64,000 nt of DNA from Oceanobacillus polygoni (GTDB lineage: Bacteria > Bacillota > Bacilli > Bacillales > Amphibacillaceae): assembly GCF_008304605.1 (NCBI RefSeq), contig NZ_PIJY01000030.1:84867-148866 (forward strand), written 5' to 3'. The notes beneath the pieces are model-generated. The model was not told where the DNA came from, did no database searches, and was given only the letters and a program-made list of their open reading frames with translations. Of the stretch, positions 53,540-64,000 are shown in pieces. Each line of letters begins with the position of its first letter. Positions within the stretch are counted from its first letter, which is position 1. The position numbers and the translations under genes were made by a program.

Positions 53540-55888
53540 TCAAAATTCAAGCACGGTTACGCCGCTTCCGCCTTCACCACTTCCACCAGACTGTGCATTT
53601 TTAATTTGAGGATGTCGTTTTACAAATTCCTGGACTCCTTTTCTTAAAGCGCCAGTTCCTTTACCATGAATAATAGAAGCTTTCGGATAGCCAGCTAATA
53701 GGACATCATCGATATACTTTTCCAATTTTAACAAGGCATCCTCATAGCGCTCTCCACGCAAATCCAACTCTGTACTTACATGATAATTCGATCCTTTAAT
53801 CGTAGCTACTGGTTTATCCATTGTTTGCTTTGGTTTTCCGAGAAACTGCAATTCATGTCGTTTCACTTTAACCTTCATGATTCCTACTTGAACTAAAAAC
53901 TCATTATCACTTACTTTTTCTAAAACTTCACCTTTTTGATTTACGGTTAATAATTTAATTTCATCACCTGGCTGAAGCTCTTTTTGTTCAGCAGCTTTTT
54001 TGTCAGGCTGTTTCGTTTGCTTTTTCGTTAGGTGCGGCTGAGCTTCCTCAAGCATTTTCTTAGCTTCAATCCACTCATGTTCTTTTAGAGATACATTTGA
54101 TTTCATTTGACGGATCTCACTAACAATTCGCTCTGCCTCTTTTCGAGCTTTCGTTAGTGCTTTTTCTGCCTTTTCTTCTGCTTTTTTATATAGCTCTTCT
54201 TTCTTTTGCTCTAATTGCTTCCATTCTTTTGCGATATCTTCTCGTAATTTCTCGGTTTCAAGTAGTACTTCGTGGGCCTTTTCATAATCTCGTTCCGCCT
54301 CAAGATGAGATTTTTCTAAAGAAGCGATCATTGTCTCAACATTTTTCGAATCGACACCGACAAGTCCTTTCGCCCGTTCGATAATACGACTTTCCAAGCC
54401 TAACCGGTTCGATATTTCAAATGCGTTGCTTCGACCGGGTACACCGATAAGCAATCGGTAGGTAGGCTGTAGGGTTTCAACATTAAATTCAACGGATGCA
54501 TTGACAACGTTGCTGCGATTGTATCCATATGCTTTTAACTCTGGATAATGTGTTGTTGCAATGACACGCGCATCACGAGATACAACTTCATCGAGAATTG
54601 CCATCGCTAGTGCTGCACCTTCCTGTGGGTCTGTTCCTGAACCAAGCTCATCGAAAAGTACAAGTGATCGATCATCTACATGTTTGATAATATCTACAAT
54701 ATTTGTCATATGGGATGAAAATGTACTTAAATTCTGTTCAATCGACTGTTCATCCCCGATATCTGCAAACACTTCGTTGAATACTGCGAGCTCACAGCCA
54801 TCGAGTGCTGGTACTTGTAATCCCGATTGGGCCATTAATGTACAAAGACCAACCATTTTCAATGTGACTGTCTTCCCTCCCGTGTTCGGGCCGGTAATTA
54901 CAATCGAGGAATACGTTTTTCCAATCTCCACATCATTTGCAACCACTTCATCGATTGGAATTAATGGATGTCTTGCCTGCTTCATTTGAATAAATCCATG
55001 ATTATTCATTTTTGGTCGGGCAGCTTTCATTTCTTGACCTAATTTAGCACGCGCAAAAATGAAATCAATTTGTCCGAGTATGGTGACATTTTGATCTAAA
55101 TCATGCTCCTCAGCTGCGATCTTCTGACTTAATTCTCTTAAAATCCGGTCAATTTCCTGCTTTTCTTTTGTAATCGCTCCGTGCAATTGATTATTTAAGT
55201 CGACAATAGCTTTAGGCTCCATGAACAATGTTTGCCCTGAGGAAGATTGATCATGGACGATTCCACCAATTGCACCTCGATACTCTTGCTTAACCGGAAG
55301 CACATAACGATCATTTCGGATCGTTATGATCGCATCAGAAAGCAGATTGCTATTATTTCTTGTATAGCTCTCTAATTTTTCCCGAATTCGATTCTCAAAC
55401 GTACGAATGGAGGTTCTAATACTACGTAAGCTGGCTGATGCGCTGTCCATTACATAACCACGGTCATCAATACAATTTTTTATTTCCATTTCTAATTCAC
55501 GAAGCGGTGTTATTTGTTCCACCAATCCTTCAAGAATAGGTAATTCTTTTTCTTCAAGATCGAGATTATCAACAAACAGCTTGACTTGTCTTCCACCATA
55601 AATGGTATTGGCAACATCTAGACATTCCTCTGTTGAAAGCACACCACCGATTGCGCTACGCTTTATGCTGGAACGAATATCTGTAATGCCCCCTAATGGA
55701 ATAGCTTTATTTAAGCGAACAATTTGGGTCACTTCGTCTGTTTCATCCTGCAGCTCGATAACCTGTTCTAATTCTGTTGCGGGCTTTAACTGAGATACGA
55801 GCCCTTTTCCTAATGTTGTAGCTGCATGTGTGGATAGATTTTCTATTATTTTTTTAAATTCGAGTACACGGAGAATCCGTTCGTTCAT
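53540..55888 (-). CDS. mutS2: MutS2, ATPase with Smr domain
   Basis: The 782-residue protein has a MutS core and ATPase (Walker [16 protein letters not shown], Walker [20 protein letters not shown]), then a Lys/Glu-rich coiled coil (about residues 515-635), a KOW-like part and the C-terminal Smr domain ([32 protein letters not shown]). MutS2 is known to act on stalled or collided ribosomes and on branched DNA, not in classic mismatch repair. It follows polX by 40 bases. Confidence 0.97.
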   Translation of the reverse strand: MNERILRVLEFKKIIENLSTHAATTLGKGLVSQLKPATELEQVIELQDETDEVTQIVRLNKAIPLGGITDIRSSIKRSAIGGVLSTEECLDVANTIYGGRQVKLFVDNLDLEEKELPILEGLVEQITPLRELEMEIKNCIDDRGYVMDSASASLRSIRTSIRTFENRIREKLESYTRNNSNLLSDAIITIRNDRYVLPVKQEYRGAIGGIVHDQSSSGQTLFMEPKAIVDLNNQLHGAITKEKQEIDRILRELSQKIAAEEHDLDQNVTILGQIDFIFARAKLGQEMKAARPKMNNHGFIQMKQARHPLIPIDEVVANDVEIGKTYSSIVITGPNTGGKTVTLKMVGLCTLMAQSGLQVPALDGCELAVFNEVFADIGDEQSIEQNLSTFSSHMTNIVDIIKHVDDRSLVLFDELGSGTDPQEGAALAMAILDEVVSRDARVIATTHYPELKAYGYNRSNVVNASVEFNVETLQPTYRLLIGVPGRSNAFEISNRLGLESRIIERAKGLVGVDSKNVETMIASLEKSHLEAERDYEKAHEVLLETEKLREDIAKEWKQLEQKKEELYKKAEEKAEKALTKARKEAERIVSEIRQMKSNVSLKEHEWIEAKKMLEEAQPHLTKKQTKQPDKKAAEQKELQPGDEIKLLTVNQKGEVLEKVSDNEFLVQVGIMKVKVKRHELQFLGKPKQTMDKPVATIKGSNYHVSTELDLRGERYEDALLKLEKYIDDVLLAGYPKASIIHGKGTGALRKGVQEFVKRHPQIKNAQSGGSGEGGSGVTVLEF

Positions 55889-55928
55889 GCTTATTTACTC
55901 CTTTAAATAGGCTTCTTTATTAATTCTT

Positions 55929-57647
55929 TTATTTATTACGGTTAAAATAATCCATCAGTTTCTCTTTCGACCACGTATTCATAACAGTATCTTTATGGAT
56001 CCATCCTTTTCTAGCTATACCAACCCCATAAGACATGTGGTCGAGCATTTGATAGCTATGCGCGTCTGTATTGATTGCGATTGTTACACCAGCCTCTTGG
56101 GCTTTACGCACCCATTCAGCAGATAAATCAAGTCGATTTGGATTAGCATTGATTTCTAACGCTGTATTTGTTTCTTTTGCTTTTTCAATCAAATTCTCCA
56201 CATTTACGTTGTATCCAGCGCGTCTTCCTATTAGTCTTCCGGTTGGATGGGCGATTAAGGATACATATGGATTTTCTAATGCTGTATAAAGTCGCTTCAT
56301 AATTTTCTCTTGTGATTGATTAAAACTCGAATGAATGGCGCCGATCACAAAATCCATTTCGCGAAGAAAATCATCAGAGAAATCAAGAGATCCGTCCGGT
56401 AAAATATCCATTTCTACCCCTGCGAAAATATGAAAGTCTGTCCACTTTTCATTTAATGCTGCAATTTCTTCTCGTTGCTTGCATAAACGCGATTCATCTA
56501 GTCCATTTGCTACTCGAAGGTATTTGGAATGATCTGTAACTGCCATATATTCATACCCCATTGCCCGAACTTGGTTTGCCATTTCTTCTAGTGATTGTCC
56601 TCCATCGCTCCATGTCGTATGCATATGTAAATCGCCTTTTATATCGTTAAGCTCAATCAATCTTTTTTCTTTTTTAAATGCTTCAACTTCTCCCGTATTT
56701 TCTCTTACCTCTGGTGGGATAAATTGTAGTCCAAAGTGTTGAAAGAATTCTGTTTCATTCGAAAATGTAAGCATTTCATTTGTTTCCTCTACTTCTACTC
56801 CGTATTCGCTAATTTTCTCACCTCTAGATTTAGCAAGCTGTCTTAATGCTACATTATGATCCTTTGAACCTGTGAAGTGATGCAATGTCGTTGCAAACTC
56901 TGCTTTTGAGACCATTCTGAAATCGATATTGATATCATACACATCCTCCAATGTCACCGATACCTTTGTGTCCCCTTTAGCGATGACTTCTTTTAAATTA
57001 GGGATGGCAAGCAGCGCTTCTCTTACAGCAGGTGGATTGGAAGTTGCAATGATAAAGTCAAGGTCCTTTATCGTTTCCCGCATTCTGCGAAGACTTCCAG
57101 CTCGTGAAAAGGATTCAATTTCTTCAATTTCAGCGAGATACGCTTCAATTCTTTCAGCTAACGGAAGCATGATTGCTATTGGCAGTCTCTCTGGACGTTT
57201 TCCTGATTCCTCTAGTGCTGCAACAATTTTCTCTGCTGTCTTTTTGCCAAAACCTGCAAGATTTTCTACTTTCCCGCTTAGACACGCTTCTTTCAATGTA
57301 TCCGCATCAATAACACCAAGTTCTTGATAAAGCTTAGAAAGTTTTTTCCCACCAAGACCAGGTAAGTTTAATAGCGGAATTAACCCCGGTGGAACTTGCT
57401 CAGTAAGTTCCTTCAATGTCTTGGATTCGCCTTGTTCAATAAATTCTACAATGACGGTACTTGTTCCTTTACCAATCCCTTTTATTTTCGTAAAATCCTC
57501 AATGTCTGCTAAAGATCGATCATCTTGTTCTAATCCTTGAGCTGCCTTGCGATATGCAGATGTTTTAAATGGATTTTCTCCTTTTAACTCTAGATAAATT
57601 GCTATTCTTTCTAATAATTGAATAACATCTTTTTTATTAATTGCCAC
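55929..57647 (-). CDS. polX: Family X DNA polymerase PolX with PHP domain
   Basis: I place the start at GTG 57647 after AGGTGATAGTT; a GTG three codons upstream falls in that site. The 572-residue protein has helix-hairpin-helix motifs at the N-terminus (FTKIKGIGKGTSTVIVEF, LPGLGGKKLSKLYQE), the polymerase domain with metal-binding Asp (AGSLRRMRETIKDLDFII) and the C-terminal PHP exonuclease (KGDLHMHTTWSDGGQSL, then VTDHSKYL). It fills short gaps in base excision repair. Confidence 0.97.
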   Translation of the reverse strand: MAINKKDVIQLLERIAIYLELKGENPFKTSAYRKAAQGLEQDDRSLADIEDFTKIKGIGKGTSTVIVEFIEQGESKTLKELTEQVPPGLIPLLNLPGLGGKKLSKLYQELGVIDADTLKEACLSGKVENLAGFGKKTAEKIVAALEESGKRPERLPIAIMLPLAERIEAYLAEIEEIESFSRAGSLRRMRETIKDLDFIIATSNPPAVREALLAIPNLKEVIAKGDTKVSVTLEDVYDINIDFRMVSKAEFATTLHHFTGSKDHNVALRQLAKSRGEKISEYGVEVEETNEMLTFSNETEFFQHFGLQFIPPEVRENTGEVEAFKKEKRLIELNDIKGDLHMHTTWSDGGQSLEEMANQVRAMGYEYMAVTDHSKYLRVANGLDESRLCKQREEIAALNEKWTDFHIFAGVEMDILPDGSLDFSDDFLREMDFVIGAIHSSFNQSQEKIMKRLYTALENPYVSLIAHPTGRLIGRRAGYNVNVENLIEKAKETNTALEINANPNRLDLSAEWVRKAQEAGVTIAINTDAHSYQMLDHMSYGVGIARKGWIHKDTVMNTWSKEKLMDYFNRNK

Positions 57648-57684
57648 AACTATCACCTATTCCCAAAGTAATTGTACTTCATAT

Positions 57685-57760
57685 AAAAAGACTGATTCGA
57701 TTTAGTTCATACCACTGCACATAGCATACAAGCGTATCCCTAATACGATGAATCAGTCTC
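57685..57760 (-). terminator. Long-stem terminator after cvpA
   Basis: On the minus strand GAGACTGATTCATCG and CGAATCAGTCTTTTT can pair around a long loop of about 40 bases and end in a T-run. It lies a few bases after the cvpA stop. Confidence 0.65.
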
Positions 57761-57767
57761 TCATTTA

Positions 57768-58319
57768 CTAGCTGGCTTCCCCACCTGTATAGGTAAACCA
57801 AAGCTCCAGTAGCTTTTCTGAGAAATATGGTGTTTTCTCAATAATGAAAAGTGCAACAGACGAGTTGTTAATCCCGTTCTGGATTGTTTCAACTGGTGTT
57901 AATGCTAAAATATATAGCAGGATGAATAAAATCAAATATACTTCCAAAAAGCCTAGTACGGAACCTAAAATTTTATTAACGGATTTAATAATCGGTATGG
58001 AAGCTACAAAGTCGAGCATGGAAGCGATAATTTGTAATGCAATTTTCACTGCGAAAAAGATAATCGCAAAGGCAATTGCATTATAAAAGGCTGTCTCAAG
58101 TGGTAACGATTGTAGAAAAACTGCCCATGCACTTTCATCCGATAGTTCCGGGTATGGGATCCAAAGTGATAGCTTTGGACCTAATACATCGTAATATTTT
58201 ACCGCTACAAAAAATGCGATAATGTATCCAGTTAAGTGAAGTAATTGTAAAATAAACCCTCTTTTCAAGCCCATGAAAAACCCGAAAAGCAACATGATTA
58301 ATAATAGTAAGTCTAACAT
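57768..58319 (-). CDS. yshB: CvpA family membrane protein YshB
   Basis: The 183-residue protein has four membrane helices with the CvpA pattern (MLDLLLLIMLLFGFFMGLKR, FLEVYLILFILLYILALTP). The family is linked to colicin V production in E. coli and to envelope homeostasis; the role in Gram-positives is not clear. It follows zapA by three bases. Confidence 0.93.
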   Translation of the reverse strand: MLDLLLLIMLLFGFFMGLKRGFILQLLHLTGYIIAFFVAVKYYDVLGPKLSLWIPYPELSDESAWAVFLQSLPLETAFYNAIAFAIIFFAVKIALQIIASMLDFVASIPIIKSVNKILGSVLGFLEVYLILFILLYILALTPVETIQNGINNSSVALFIIEKTPYFSEKLLELWFTYTGGEAS

Positions 58320-58322
58320 AAA

Positions 58323-58586
58323 TTACTTATCCTCTTTCTTTCTAAGCGATCCCAATAATGTTGCGTAATCTTCTTTCAGTTTTAGGTAATCGTTCATTGT
58401 ATTTACTGCAGTTAAAACTGCTAATCTTGTTGTATCTAATTGTCGATTCTTCTCATGCAGCTCTTTCATTTTTTGATCGACAAGATCTGCGACTAATCGA
58501 ACATGGCTTTCTGACTCTGTTCCAACTATCGTATATGGTCTATTATATATATCTAAAGTTATACGTTGTTTCTCGTCCTCGCCCAT
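58323..58586 (-). CDS. zapA: Cell division protein ZapA
   Basis: The ATG at 58586 follows GCAGGAGGTAACACC. The 87-residue protein begins MGEDEKQRITLDIYNRPYTI and has a C-terminal coiled coil. ZapA is known to bundle FtsZ filaments at the division site. It is first of a unit with yshB, and divergent from rnhC. Confidence 0.95.
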   Translation of the reverse strand: MGEDEKQRITLDIYNRPYTIVGTESESHVRLVADLVDQKMKELHEKNRQLDTTRLAVLTAVNTMNDYLKLKEDYATLLGSLRKKEDK

Positions 58587-58713
58587 GGTGTTACCTCCTG
58601 CAAACAAAAAAATTCTTCACTTAATATTAACACGAAGTACTTTTAAAAAGAAGTATTTCATTATGAAAGCTATTTTGCTATAGTCAATATATGCAATGAT
58701 TGGAGAGATGTAG

Positions 58714-59655
58714 ATGGGACATGAGGTACATGTATTACCGATGGCCACAATTAATGAGATGAAATCACATTATCAAAGCGCATTAACTGCAACACCACCA
58801 GGAGCTGTTTTTCGCGCGAAAACAACTGCTGCTGTCATAACAGCATATAAATCTGGCAAGGTTCTTTTCCAAGGGAGCGCACCTGAGATCGAGGCAGGAA
58901 AATGGCATACAAGCTCGAGCACACCTTCACAAACAACTGGAAAGTCCACCAACCAAAGGCAAAAAAAGACGCAATTCACCCCTGACACTAGCTTATTCAC
59001 GAGTAGTCATATTGGTTCGGATGAGGCAGGAACTGGTGACTATTTCGGACCAATTACCGTTGCTGCTGCTTATGTGAACAAAAGCCAAATTGCAACTCTA
59101 AAAGAAATCGGAGTAAAGGACTCGAAAAACCTAACAGACCCGATTATTTCCAAGTTGGCAAAGGATATTGTTAAGCTTCAAATCCCATATTCGTTACTTG
59201 TTTTACACAATGAAAAGTATAATAGGCTTCAGAAAAAAGGCTGGTCACAAGGAAAAATGAAAGCAATGCTTCATCATCATGCAATTACCAATTTATTAAA
59301 TAAAATTGGCAAAGTTGAGCTTGATGGGATTCTAATAGATCAATTTTGCGAACCTGCTGTTTATAGCAGACATATTGGTACAGAGAAACAACAGCTTCCA
59401 GATAAAACGTATTTTATTACAAAAGCCGAAAGCCATTCGATTGCTGTTGCTACTGCATCCATTATTGCTAGAGCAAGCTTTGTTAGAGAAATGGATAAGC
59501 TTTCGGATGCAATTGGTATGAATCTTCCTAAAGGTGCCTCTGCTAAAGTGGATCAAACAATCGCTAAGGTTATCCAAGCAAATGGTGCTGCAATTTTAGA
59601 TAAATACGCAAAGACACATTTTGCAAACACGAAAAAAGCACAGAAGTATCTATAA
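58714..59655 (+). CDS. rnhC: Ribonuclease HIII RnhC
   Basis: The 313-residue protein has an N-terminal TBP-like substrate domain ([20 protein letters not shown]) and the RNase H type 2 core: the acidic site [24 protein letters not shown] and ILIDQF, then [10 protein letters not shown]. It cuts RNA in RNA-DNA hybrids. GGAGAGATGTAG precedes the ATG. It is on the plus strand, and ung follows closely. Confidence 0.97.
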   Translation: MGHEVHVLPMATINEMKSHYQSALTATPPGAVFRAKTTAAVITAYKSGKVLFQGSAPEIEAGKWHTSSSTPSQTTGKSTNQRQKKTQFTPDTSLFTSSHIGSDEAGTGDYFGPITVAAAYVNKSQIATLKEIGVKDSKNLTDPIISKLAKDIVKLQIPYSLLVLHNEKYNRLQKKGWSQGKMKAMLHHHAITNLLNKIGKVELDGILIDQFCEPAVYSRHIGTEKQQLPDKTYFITKAESHSIAVATASIIARASFVREMDKLSDAIGMNLPKGASAKVDQTIAKVIQANGAAILDKYAKTHFANTKKAQKYL

Positions 59656-59680
59656 TTTCAAAATCAAGGATGGATTTAAT

Positions 59681-60376
59681 ATGAAGCAGCAGATTTTACA
59701 TAACGACTGGGCTCCACTTTTAGCAAATGAGTTCCAAAAACCTTATTATGAACAATTACGAACATTTTTGAAAACGGAATATGCTACACAAACGATTTAT
59801 CCAGATATGCACGCTATTTTTAATGCACTACACCACACTCCATTTGAACAGGTTAAAGTTGTTATTCTTGGACAAGATCCTTATCATGGACCGAATCAAG
59901 CGCATGGGCTTAGTTTTTCCGTTCAGCCTGAAGTAAAGATTCCACCGTCACTGCGAAATATGTATAAAGAATTGCACGATGACCTTGGGCTTCCGATTCC
60001 CGCACATGGTTATTTGGTTGATTGGGCAAAGCAAGGCGTTCTGCTTTTAAATACGGTTCTAACTGTAAGAGCTGGACAAGCACATTCCCATCGAGGGATG
60101 GGTTGGGAAACATTCACAGACCGTGTGATTGACATATTGAATACAAAAACAAAGCCTGTTGTTTATATTCTTTGGGGAAGTGCAGCACAAAGTAAAATAA
60201 AGCTAATCGACACGAAGAAGCACTACATTATTCGAGCTCCACATCCCAGTCCATTATCTGCACATAGGGGCTTTTTCGGCAGTAAGCCGTATTCAAAAAC
60301 GAATGCTATTTTGCTAGACATTGGACTGGATGAAATAAATTGGGAATTGCCGCCTAAAGACAATTATAGTCATTGA
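59681..60376 (+). CDS. ung: Uracil-DNA glycosylase Ung
   Basis: The ATG at 59681 follows CAAGGATGG, 25 bases after the rnhC stop. The 231-residue family 1 enzyme has the water-activating motif [20 protein letters not shown] with catalytic Asp and the minor-groove loop [18 protein letters not shown]. It removes uracil from DNA. In B. subtilis ung lies elsewhere, so its place behind rnhC is a local rearrangement. Confidence 0.97.
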   Translation: MKQQILHNDWAPLLANEFQKPYYEQLRTFLKTEYATQTIYPDMHAIFNALHHTPFEQVKVVILGQDPYHGPNQAHGLSFSVQPEVKIPPSLRNMYKELHDDLGLPIPAHGYLVDWAKQGVLLLNTVLTVRAGQAHSHRGMGWETFTDRVIDILNTKTKPVVYILWGSAAQSKIKLIDTKKHYIIRAPHPSPLSAHRGFFGSKPYSKTNAILLDIGLDEINWELPPKDNYSH

Positions 60377-60418
60377 TAATTGCTGCATGTATTTTGAGAG
60401 CGGGCTTCCTTTTCCACC

Positions 60419-60460
60419 AAAAAAAGCTTTCCTACCATAACTGGTAGGAAAGCTTTTTAA
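60419..60460. terminator. Bidirectional terminator between ung and pheT
   Basis: AAAAAGCTTTCCTACCA and TGGTAGGAAAGCTTTTT make a 17-base perfect stem with a 4-base loop between convergent genes. Confidence 0.97.
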
Positions 60461-60466
60461 TCTGTT

Positions 60467-62896
60467 TTATGATCTCACATATGCCTTGAACTTTTCGTTA
60501 ACGGCTGTAATTATTTTTTGGTAGGACTCTTCCACTTCTTCATCCTTCAATGTTTTTTCTGGATGTTGATACAGTAGACTATACGCGATGGATTTCTTGC
60601 CATCTTCCAAGTTATCTCCTTGATACAAATCAAAGATTTCGACACGATTAACTAGTGGTGCACCAATTTCTTCGATAACCTGCTTCACGTCTCCACCATT
60701 GACATCATTGTCCAAAATAAATGCAATATCTCTTGCGATAGAAGGATACTTCGGAATCTGTGTATAAGCTGGTACAGCATGGTAAGATGTGAAGACCTCT
60801 TCTAGATTTAGATCAAACACATAGGTTTCTTTTAAATCAAGTTCTTTTTGTAGGGTTGGATGAAGCTGACCTAAGAATCCAACGGTTTTGTTTTCAATTT
60901 CTACTAATGCACATCTTCCTGGGTGCATATTAGCTAACTTCGTTTGGCTAAATGTTACTGGAATTTGTAGATAGTCAAATAACCCTTCAACAATTCCTTT
61001 CACAACATAGAAATCAACCTCTTTTTTCTCCTGCTGCCAAGCCTGTTCTGACCAAGTACCTGTTAGTGCTCCCGAGAGACGAAGTTGTTCATCTGGTTGT
61101 GTTGTTAGCTCATTTTCCGCAGAAATAAAAATACTTCCCATTTCATAATAGCCGAGATTTACTTGACTACGTGCACGGTTATAGGACAATACCTGTAATA
61201 GTTCTGGTAAAATACTTAGACGAAGATATTTATGATCCTCACTCATTGGCATTGCTAAAGCAACTGGCGCAGTCGTTACATTAGCAACCTCTGGGCTAAT
61301 TAGGCGCTTTACATCCTGTTCATTTGTAAGGGAATAGGTTAAGTTTTCCATTAAACCTGCACCTTGAATAAAGTTTTTAACCCGGCGTTTCAGTTGCTGC
61401 CTTTCGGTTATGCCTCCAGATTGTCCAGTACCTCCTGGCAATGTAAATGGCAAGTTATCATAGCCATAAATACGAGCGACTTCTTCAAGCATATCCTCAA
61501 ACAGCGTAATATCACCGCGACGAGTAGGCACGTGAACAGTGAATTGATCAGCATCTTGCTTGTAGTCAAATTGTAGTCGCTTTAGGGTCGAAGCAATATC
61601 TACTGTTGTCATTTCTGTTCCTAGACGGTTATTAATATGCGTTGTATCGATTTCAACGACTTTCTCTGTGCGTTCCAGTTCATCAAATTCAGCAGCTCCA
61701 GCTACCACTTTACCACCAGCATATTGCTGTAGTAACAAGCATGCACGGATTCCTGCTTTTTTAACACGATTTGGGTCGACACCTTTTTCGAACCTTGTAC
61801 TTGACTCACTACGTAGACCAGTTTGCTTTACTGTTTTTCTAACCGTAATCGCATCGAAGTAAGCCGCTTCTAGTAATACATTCGTTGTCTCAGCAGTAAC
61901 TTCTGTATCCAAACCTCCCATGACACCAGCTAAAGCTACAGGTTCTTTCCCGTTTGTAATAACAAGATTTTCATCTGTCAATGTTCGTTCTTGTCCATCT
62001 AAGGTAGTTATTGTCTCATCGTTTTTCGCACGACGTACTACAATCTTCTCAGAAGCAAACTTATCGTAATCAAATGCATGCAATGGCTGACCATATTCTA
62101 GGAGTACATAATTCGTGATATCAACTACATTGTTAATTGGACGAATTCCAGCGGCCATTAGGTGATTTCTCATCCATAGTGGAGATGGCTTGATTTCTAC
62201 GTCTTTTATAACAAATGCTCCATAATAAGGATTTAAATCAATTGCTTCGACCTCAACTGAAATATAGTTATTTACACTTTCCGATTCTTCAACGGCAACT
62301 GCTTCATCGGGTAGTTTTACAGGTTGATCAAGAATTGCTGCAACTTCATATGCAACACCGAGCATGCTTAATGCATCTGCCCGATTTGCTAAAACATCCA
62401 ATTCAAGAACTGCATCATTTAAATTAAGTAGCTCATCAACAGGTTCTCCGACTGTTGCATCTTCTGGAAAAACAAAGATACCATCTGCAATATCTGTTGG
62501 AATATATTTTTCTTCAATTCCAAGCTCCTTTAAAGAACAAATCATACCGTTCGATTCAATGCCACGAAGCTTTACTTTTTTTATTTTAAAATTACCTGGA
62601 AGAACTGCTCCTGGCTTTGCTACAGCAACCTTTTGACCTTGTGCCACATTCGGTGCACCACAAATAATTTGTAATTTCTCCTCACCTACATCGACTTGGC
62701 ACAGATTCAATTTATCTGCATCTGGATGTTTTTCGCACGACGCTACGTAACCAACTACAACATCGGTACTCTGTTCTGACACATATTCGACACCTTCTAC
62801 TTCAATACCAGATTTTGTAATTTTCGCCGCAAGCTCTTCTGGTGTTACATTTCCTAAATCAACGTACTTTTTTAACCAATTATATGATACTAACAA
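60467..62896 (-). CDS. pheT: Phenylalanyl-tRNA synthetase beta subunit PheT
   Basis: The 809-residue protein has an N-terminal tRNA-binding domain (VDVGEEKLQIICGAPNVAQG), the B3/B4 editing domain, B5 DNA-binding-like fold, a catalytic-like core (GLRSESSTRFEKGVDPN) and the C-terminal FDX-ACB domain that binds the tRNA-Phe anticodon (YPSIARDIAFILDNDV). It forms an alpha2-beta2 enzyme with PheS and lies 27 bases behind it. Confidence 0.98.
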   Translation of the reverse strand: MLVSYNWLKKYVDLGNVTPEELAAKITKSGIEVEGVEYVSEQSTDVVVGYVASCEKHPDADKLNLCQVDVGEEKLQIICGAPNVAQGQKVAVAKPGAVLPGNFKIKKVKLRGIESNGMICSLKELGIEEKYIPTDIADGIFVFPEDATVGEPVDELLNLNDAVLELDVLANRADALSMLGVAYEVAAILDQPVKLPDEAVAVEESESVNNYISVEVEAIDLNPYYGAFVIKDVEIKPSPLWMRNHLMAAGIRPINNVVDITNYVLLEYGQPLHAFDYDKFASEKIVVRRAKNDETITTLDGQERTLTDENLVITNGKEPVALAGVMGGLDTEVTAETTNVLLEAAYFDAITVRKTVKQTGLRSESSTRFEKGVDPNRVKKAGIRACLLLQQYAGGKVVAGAAEFDELERTEKVVEIDTTHINNRLGTEMTTVDIASTLKRLQFDYKQDADQFTVHVPTRRGDITLFEDMLEEVARIYGYDNLPFTLPGGTGQSGGITERQQLKRRVKNFIQGAGLMENLTYSLTNEQDVKRLISPEVANVTTAPVALAMPMSEDHKYLRLSILPELLQVLSYNRARSQVNLGYYEMGSIFISAENELTTQPDEQLRLSGALTGTWSEQAWQQEKKEVDFYVVKGIVEGLFDYLQIPVTFSQTKLANMHPGRCALVEIENKTVGFLGQLHPTLQKELDLKETYVFDLNLEEVFTSYHAVPAYTQIPKYPSIARDIAFILDNDVNGGDVKQVIEEIGAPLVNRVEIFDLYQGDNLEDGKKSIAYSLLYQHPEKTLKDEEVEESYQKIITAVNEKFKAYVRS

Positions 62897-62923
62897 TTGT
62901 TATGCCTCCTTATGTTTCTTCGT

Positions 62924-63958
62924 TTATGCTTTATGGTATTGCTTTAAGAATCGAATATCATTTGCATAGAAGTGTCGGATATCATTCACACCGTATTTCA
63001 GCATCGCAATCCGTTCAGGTCCCATGCCGAATGCAAATCCGCTGTACACCTCTGGGTCATATCCGCCCATTTCGAGTACTTTAGGGTGAACCATTCCTCC
63101 ACCAAGAATCTCAATCCATCCAGTACTTTTACATACACTACATCCTTTTCCATCACATACCTTACAAGAAATATCCATCTCTACGGAAGGCTCTGTGAAT
63201 GGGAAGAAACTTGGACGTAAGCGGATTTCACGATCTTCACCAAACATTTTCTTAGCGAATTTATCCAACGTACCTTTTAAATCACTCATGCGAACATTTT
63301 TATCTACATACAGCCCTTCAATTTGTGTAAATTGATGAGAGTGTGTTGCATCATCTGTATCACGGCGATATACCTTTCCAGGACAAATCATTTTAAAAGG
63401 CTTTTCGCCGTTATATTCCTGCATCGTACGTGCTTGAACTGGTGATGTATGCGTACGAAGCAATAATTCATTTGTGATATAGAATGAATCTTGCATATCG
63501 CGAGCTGGGTGGTTCTTCGGTAAGTTCAGTGCTTCAAAATTAAAGTAATCCGTCTCCACTTCTGGACCTTCCCTTACTTCATAACCCATGCCAATAAATA
63601 AATCCTCTATTTCTTGAACAATACTGGTTAATAAGTGAGGGCCACCTACCTTCACCGGACGGCCAGGTAACGTAACATCGATCGTCTCTTCTTCAAGTTG
63701 TTTCTCCAACTCTGCTTGTTCTAGCTTTTCTGTTTTTTCTTCAAGTGCTGTTGTAATTGCAGTTCTTACATGGTTAGCAATTTCTCCGACAACTGGGCGC
63801 TCTTCCTTCGAAAGTTTGCCCATTCCACGTAACACTCCTGTTAAAGAGCCCTTTTTCCCTAAATACGCAACTTTAATATCTTGCAAATCTCGAATCGTCT
63901 CTGTTGTGGCGATGCTTTGCAATGCCTCGGCCTGTAAAGCCTCCAATTGTTCTTTCAT
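62924..63958 (-). CDS. pheS: Phenylalanyl-tRNA synthetase alpha subunit PheS
   Basis: The 344-residue class II subunit has an N-terminal coiled coil, motif 2 ([20 protein letters not shown]) and motif 3 ([18 protein letters not shown]). A Cys-rich insert [17 protein letters not shown], found in many bacterial PheS, may bind zinc. GGAGGTAATTATCA precedes the ATG. The pheST leader, often a T-box in Bacillaceae, would lie beyond the window end. Confidence 0.98.
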   Translation of the reverse strand: MKEQLEALQAEALQSIATTETIRDLQDIKVAYLGKKGSLTGVLRGMGKLSKEERPVVGEIANHVRTAITTALEEKTEKLEQAELEKQLEEETIDVTLPGRPVKVGGPHLLTSIVQEIEDLFIGMGYEVREGPEVETDYFNFEALNLPKNHPARDMQDSFYITNELLLRTHTSPVQARTMQEYNGEKPFKMICPGKVYRRDTDDATHSHQFTQIEGLYVDKNVRMSDLKGTLDKFAKKMFGEDREIRLRPSFFPFTEPSVEMDISCKVCDGKGCSVCKSTGWIEILGGGMVHPKVLEMGGYDPEVYSGFAFGMGPERIAMLKYGVNDIRHFYANDIRFLKQYHKA

Positions 63959-64000
63959 TGATAATTACCTCCTTGAATATGTGATTACAATAACTTGACA

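Noticed and set aside
54561-54989. 142-codon plus-strand frame inside mutS2
   Set aside because: It is antisense to the MutS2 ATPase domain, Ser/Thr-rich and without a start signal.
1-64000. CRISPR arrays, transposases, integrases, toxin-antitoxin pairs or restriction systems
   Set aside because: I looked for regularly spaced repeats and for typical protein motifs; none is present. The only tandem DNA repeats are those coding the three Ltp repeats and the Arg-Asp tracts.

Overview
The window is a long, almost continuous piece of conserved core chromosome from a low-GC, endospore-forming member of the Bacillaceae. The sporulation and germination genes (spoIIB, spoVID, ysxE, gerM, gerE), a T-box valS, and a gene order that matches from memory the pheST-to-mreBCD region of Bacillus subtilis all point this way. 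AT-rich intergenic DNA, many acidic proteins and two intergenic repeat types make an Oceanobacillus/Virgibacillus-like halotolerant genus plausible, but the genus is inference. Nearly all genes lie on the minus strand, so the biological order runs from base 64000 down to base 1.

Layout from high to low coordinates: pheS-pheT; ung and rnhC on the plus strand; zapA-cvpA(yshB)-polX-mutS2-yshE; lcfA; the FadR-controlled fatty-acid degradation operon fadR-fadB-etfB-etfA, with a repeat element inside it and another behind it; trxA, uvrC, yslB; sdhCAB; the thioesterase ysmA; a disturbed segment (38.7-40.3 kb) where the gerE/ysmA junction is duplicated around an Ltp-type three-repeat lipoprotein gene; gerE (with a sigma-K promoter), a MarR regulator, racE, gerM, rph, rdgB, ysnB; two tRNAs (Gly-TCC, Arg-TCT); a Zur-controlled ZinT-family zinc lipoprotein; a small accessory patch with an Arg-Asp-repeat Cys-rich protein and a 37-codon ORF; the TPR protein ysoA, tig, clpX, lonA, ysxC; an amino-acid ABC transporter and a membrane protein; the haem operon hemAXCDBL; spoVID-ysxE; T-box-valS; a plus-strand pair of ATP-grasp ligases; folC, spoIIB, radC, mreB-mreC-mreD.

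The genes serve housekeeping processes: cell shape (MreBCD), tetrapyrrole synthesis from Glu-tRNA to uroporphyrinogen III, ATP-dependent proteolysis and folding (LonA, ClpX, trigger factor), respiratory-chain entry (SDH, ETF), fatty-acid beta-oxidation, DNA repair (UvrC, MutS2, PolX, Ung, RadC), and spore assembly and germination.

The accessory or less explained content sits in small islands: the Ltp lipoprotein island, the ATP-grasp pair, the Zn lipoprotein plus RD-repeat patch, the two intergenic repeat elements around etfA, and a few sub-65-codon ORFs with good ribosome binding sites. I see no CRISPR array, transposase, integrase, toxin-antitoxin pair or large defence island. The strongest candidate for something new is the Ltp-like lipoprotein flanked by direct repeats of the gerE/ysmA junction.
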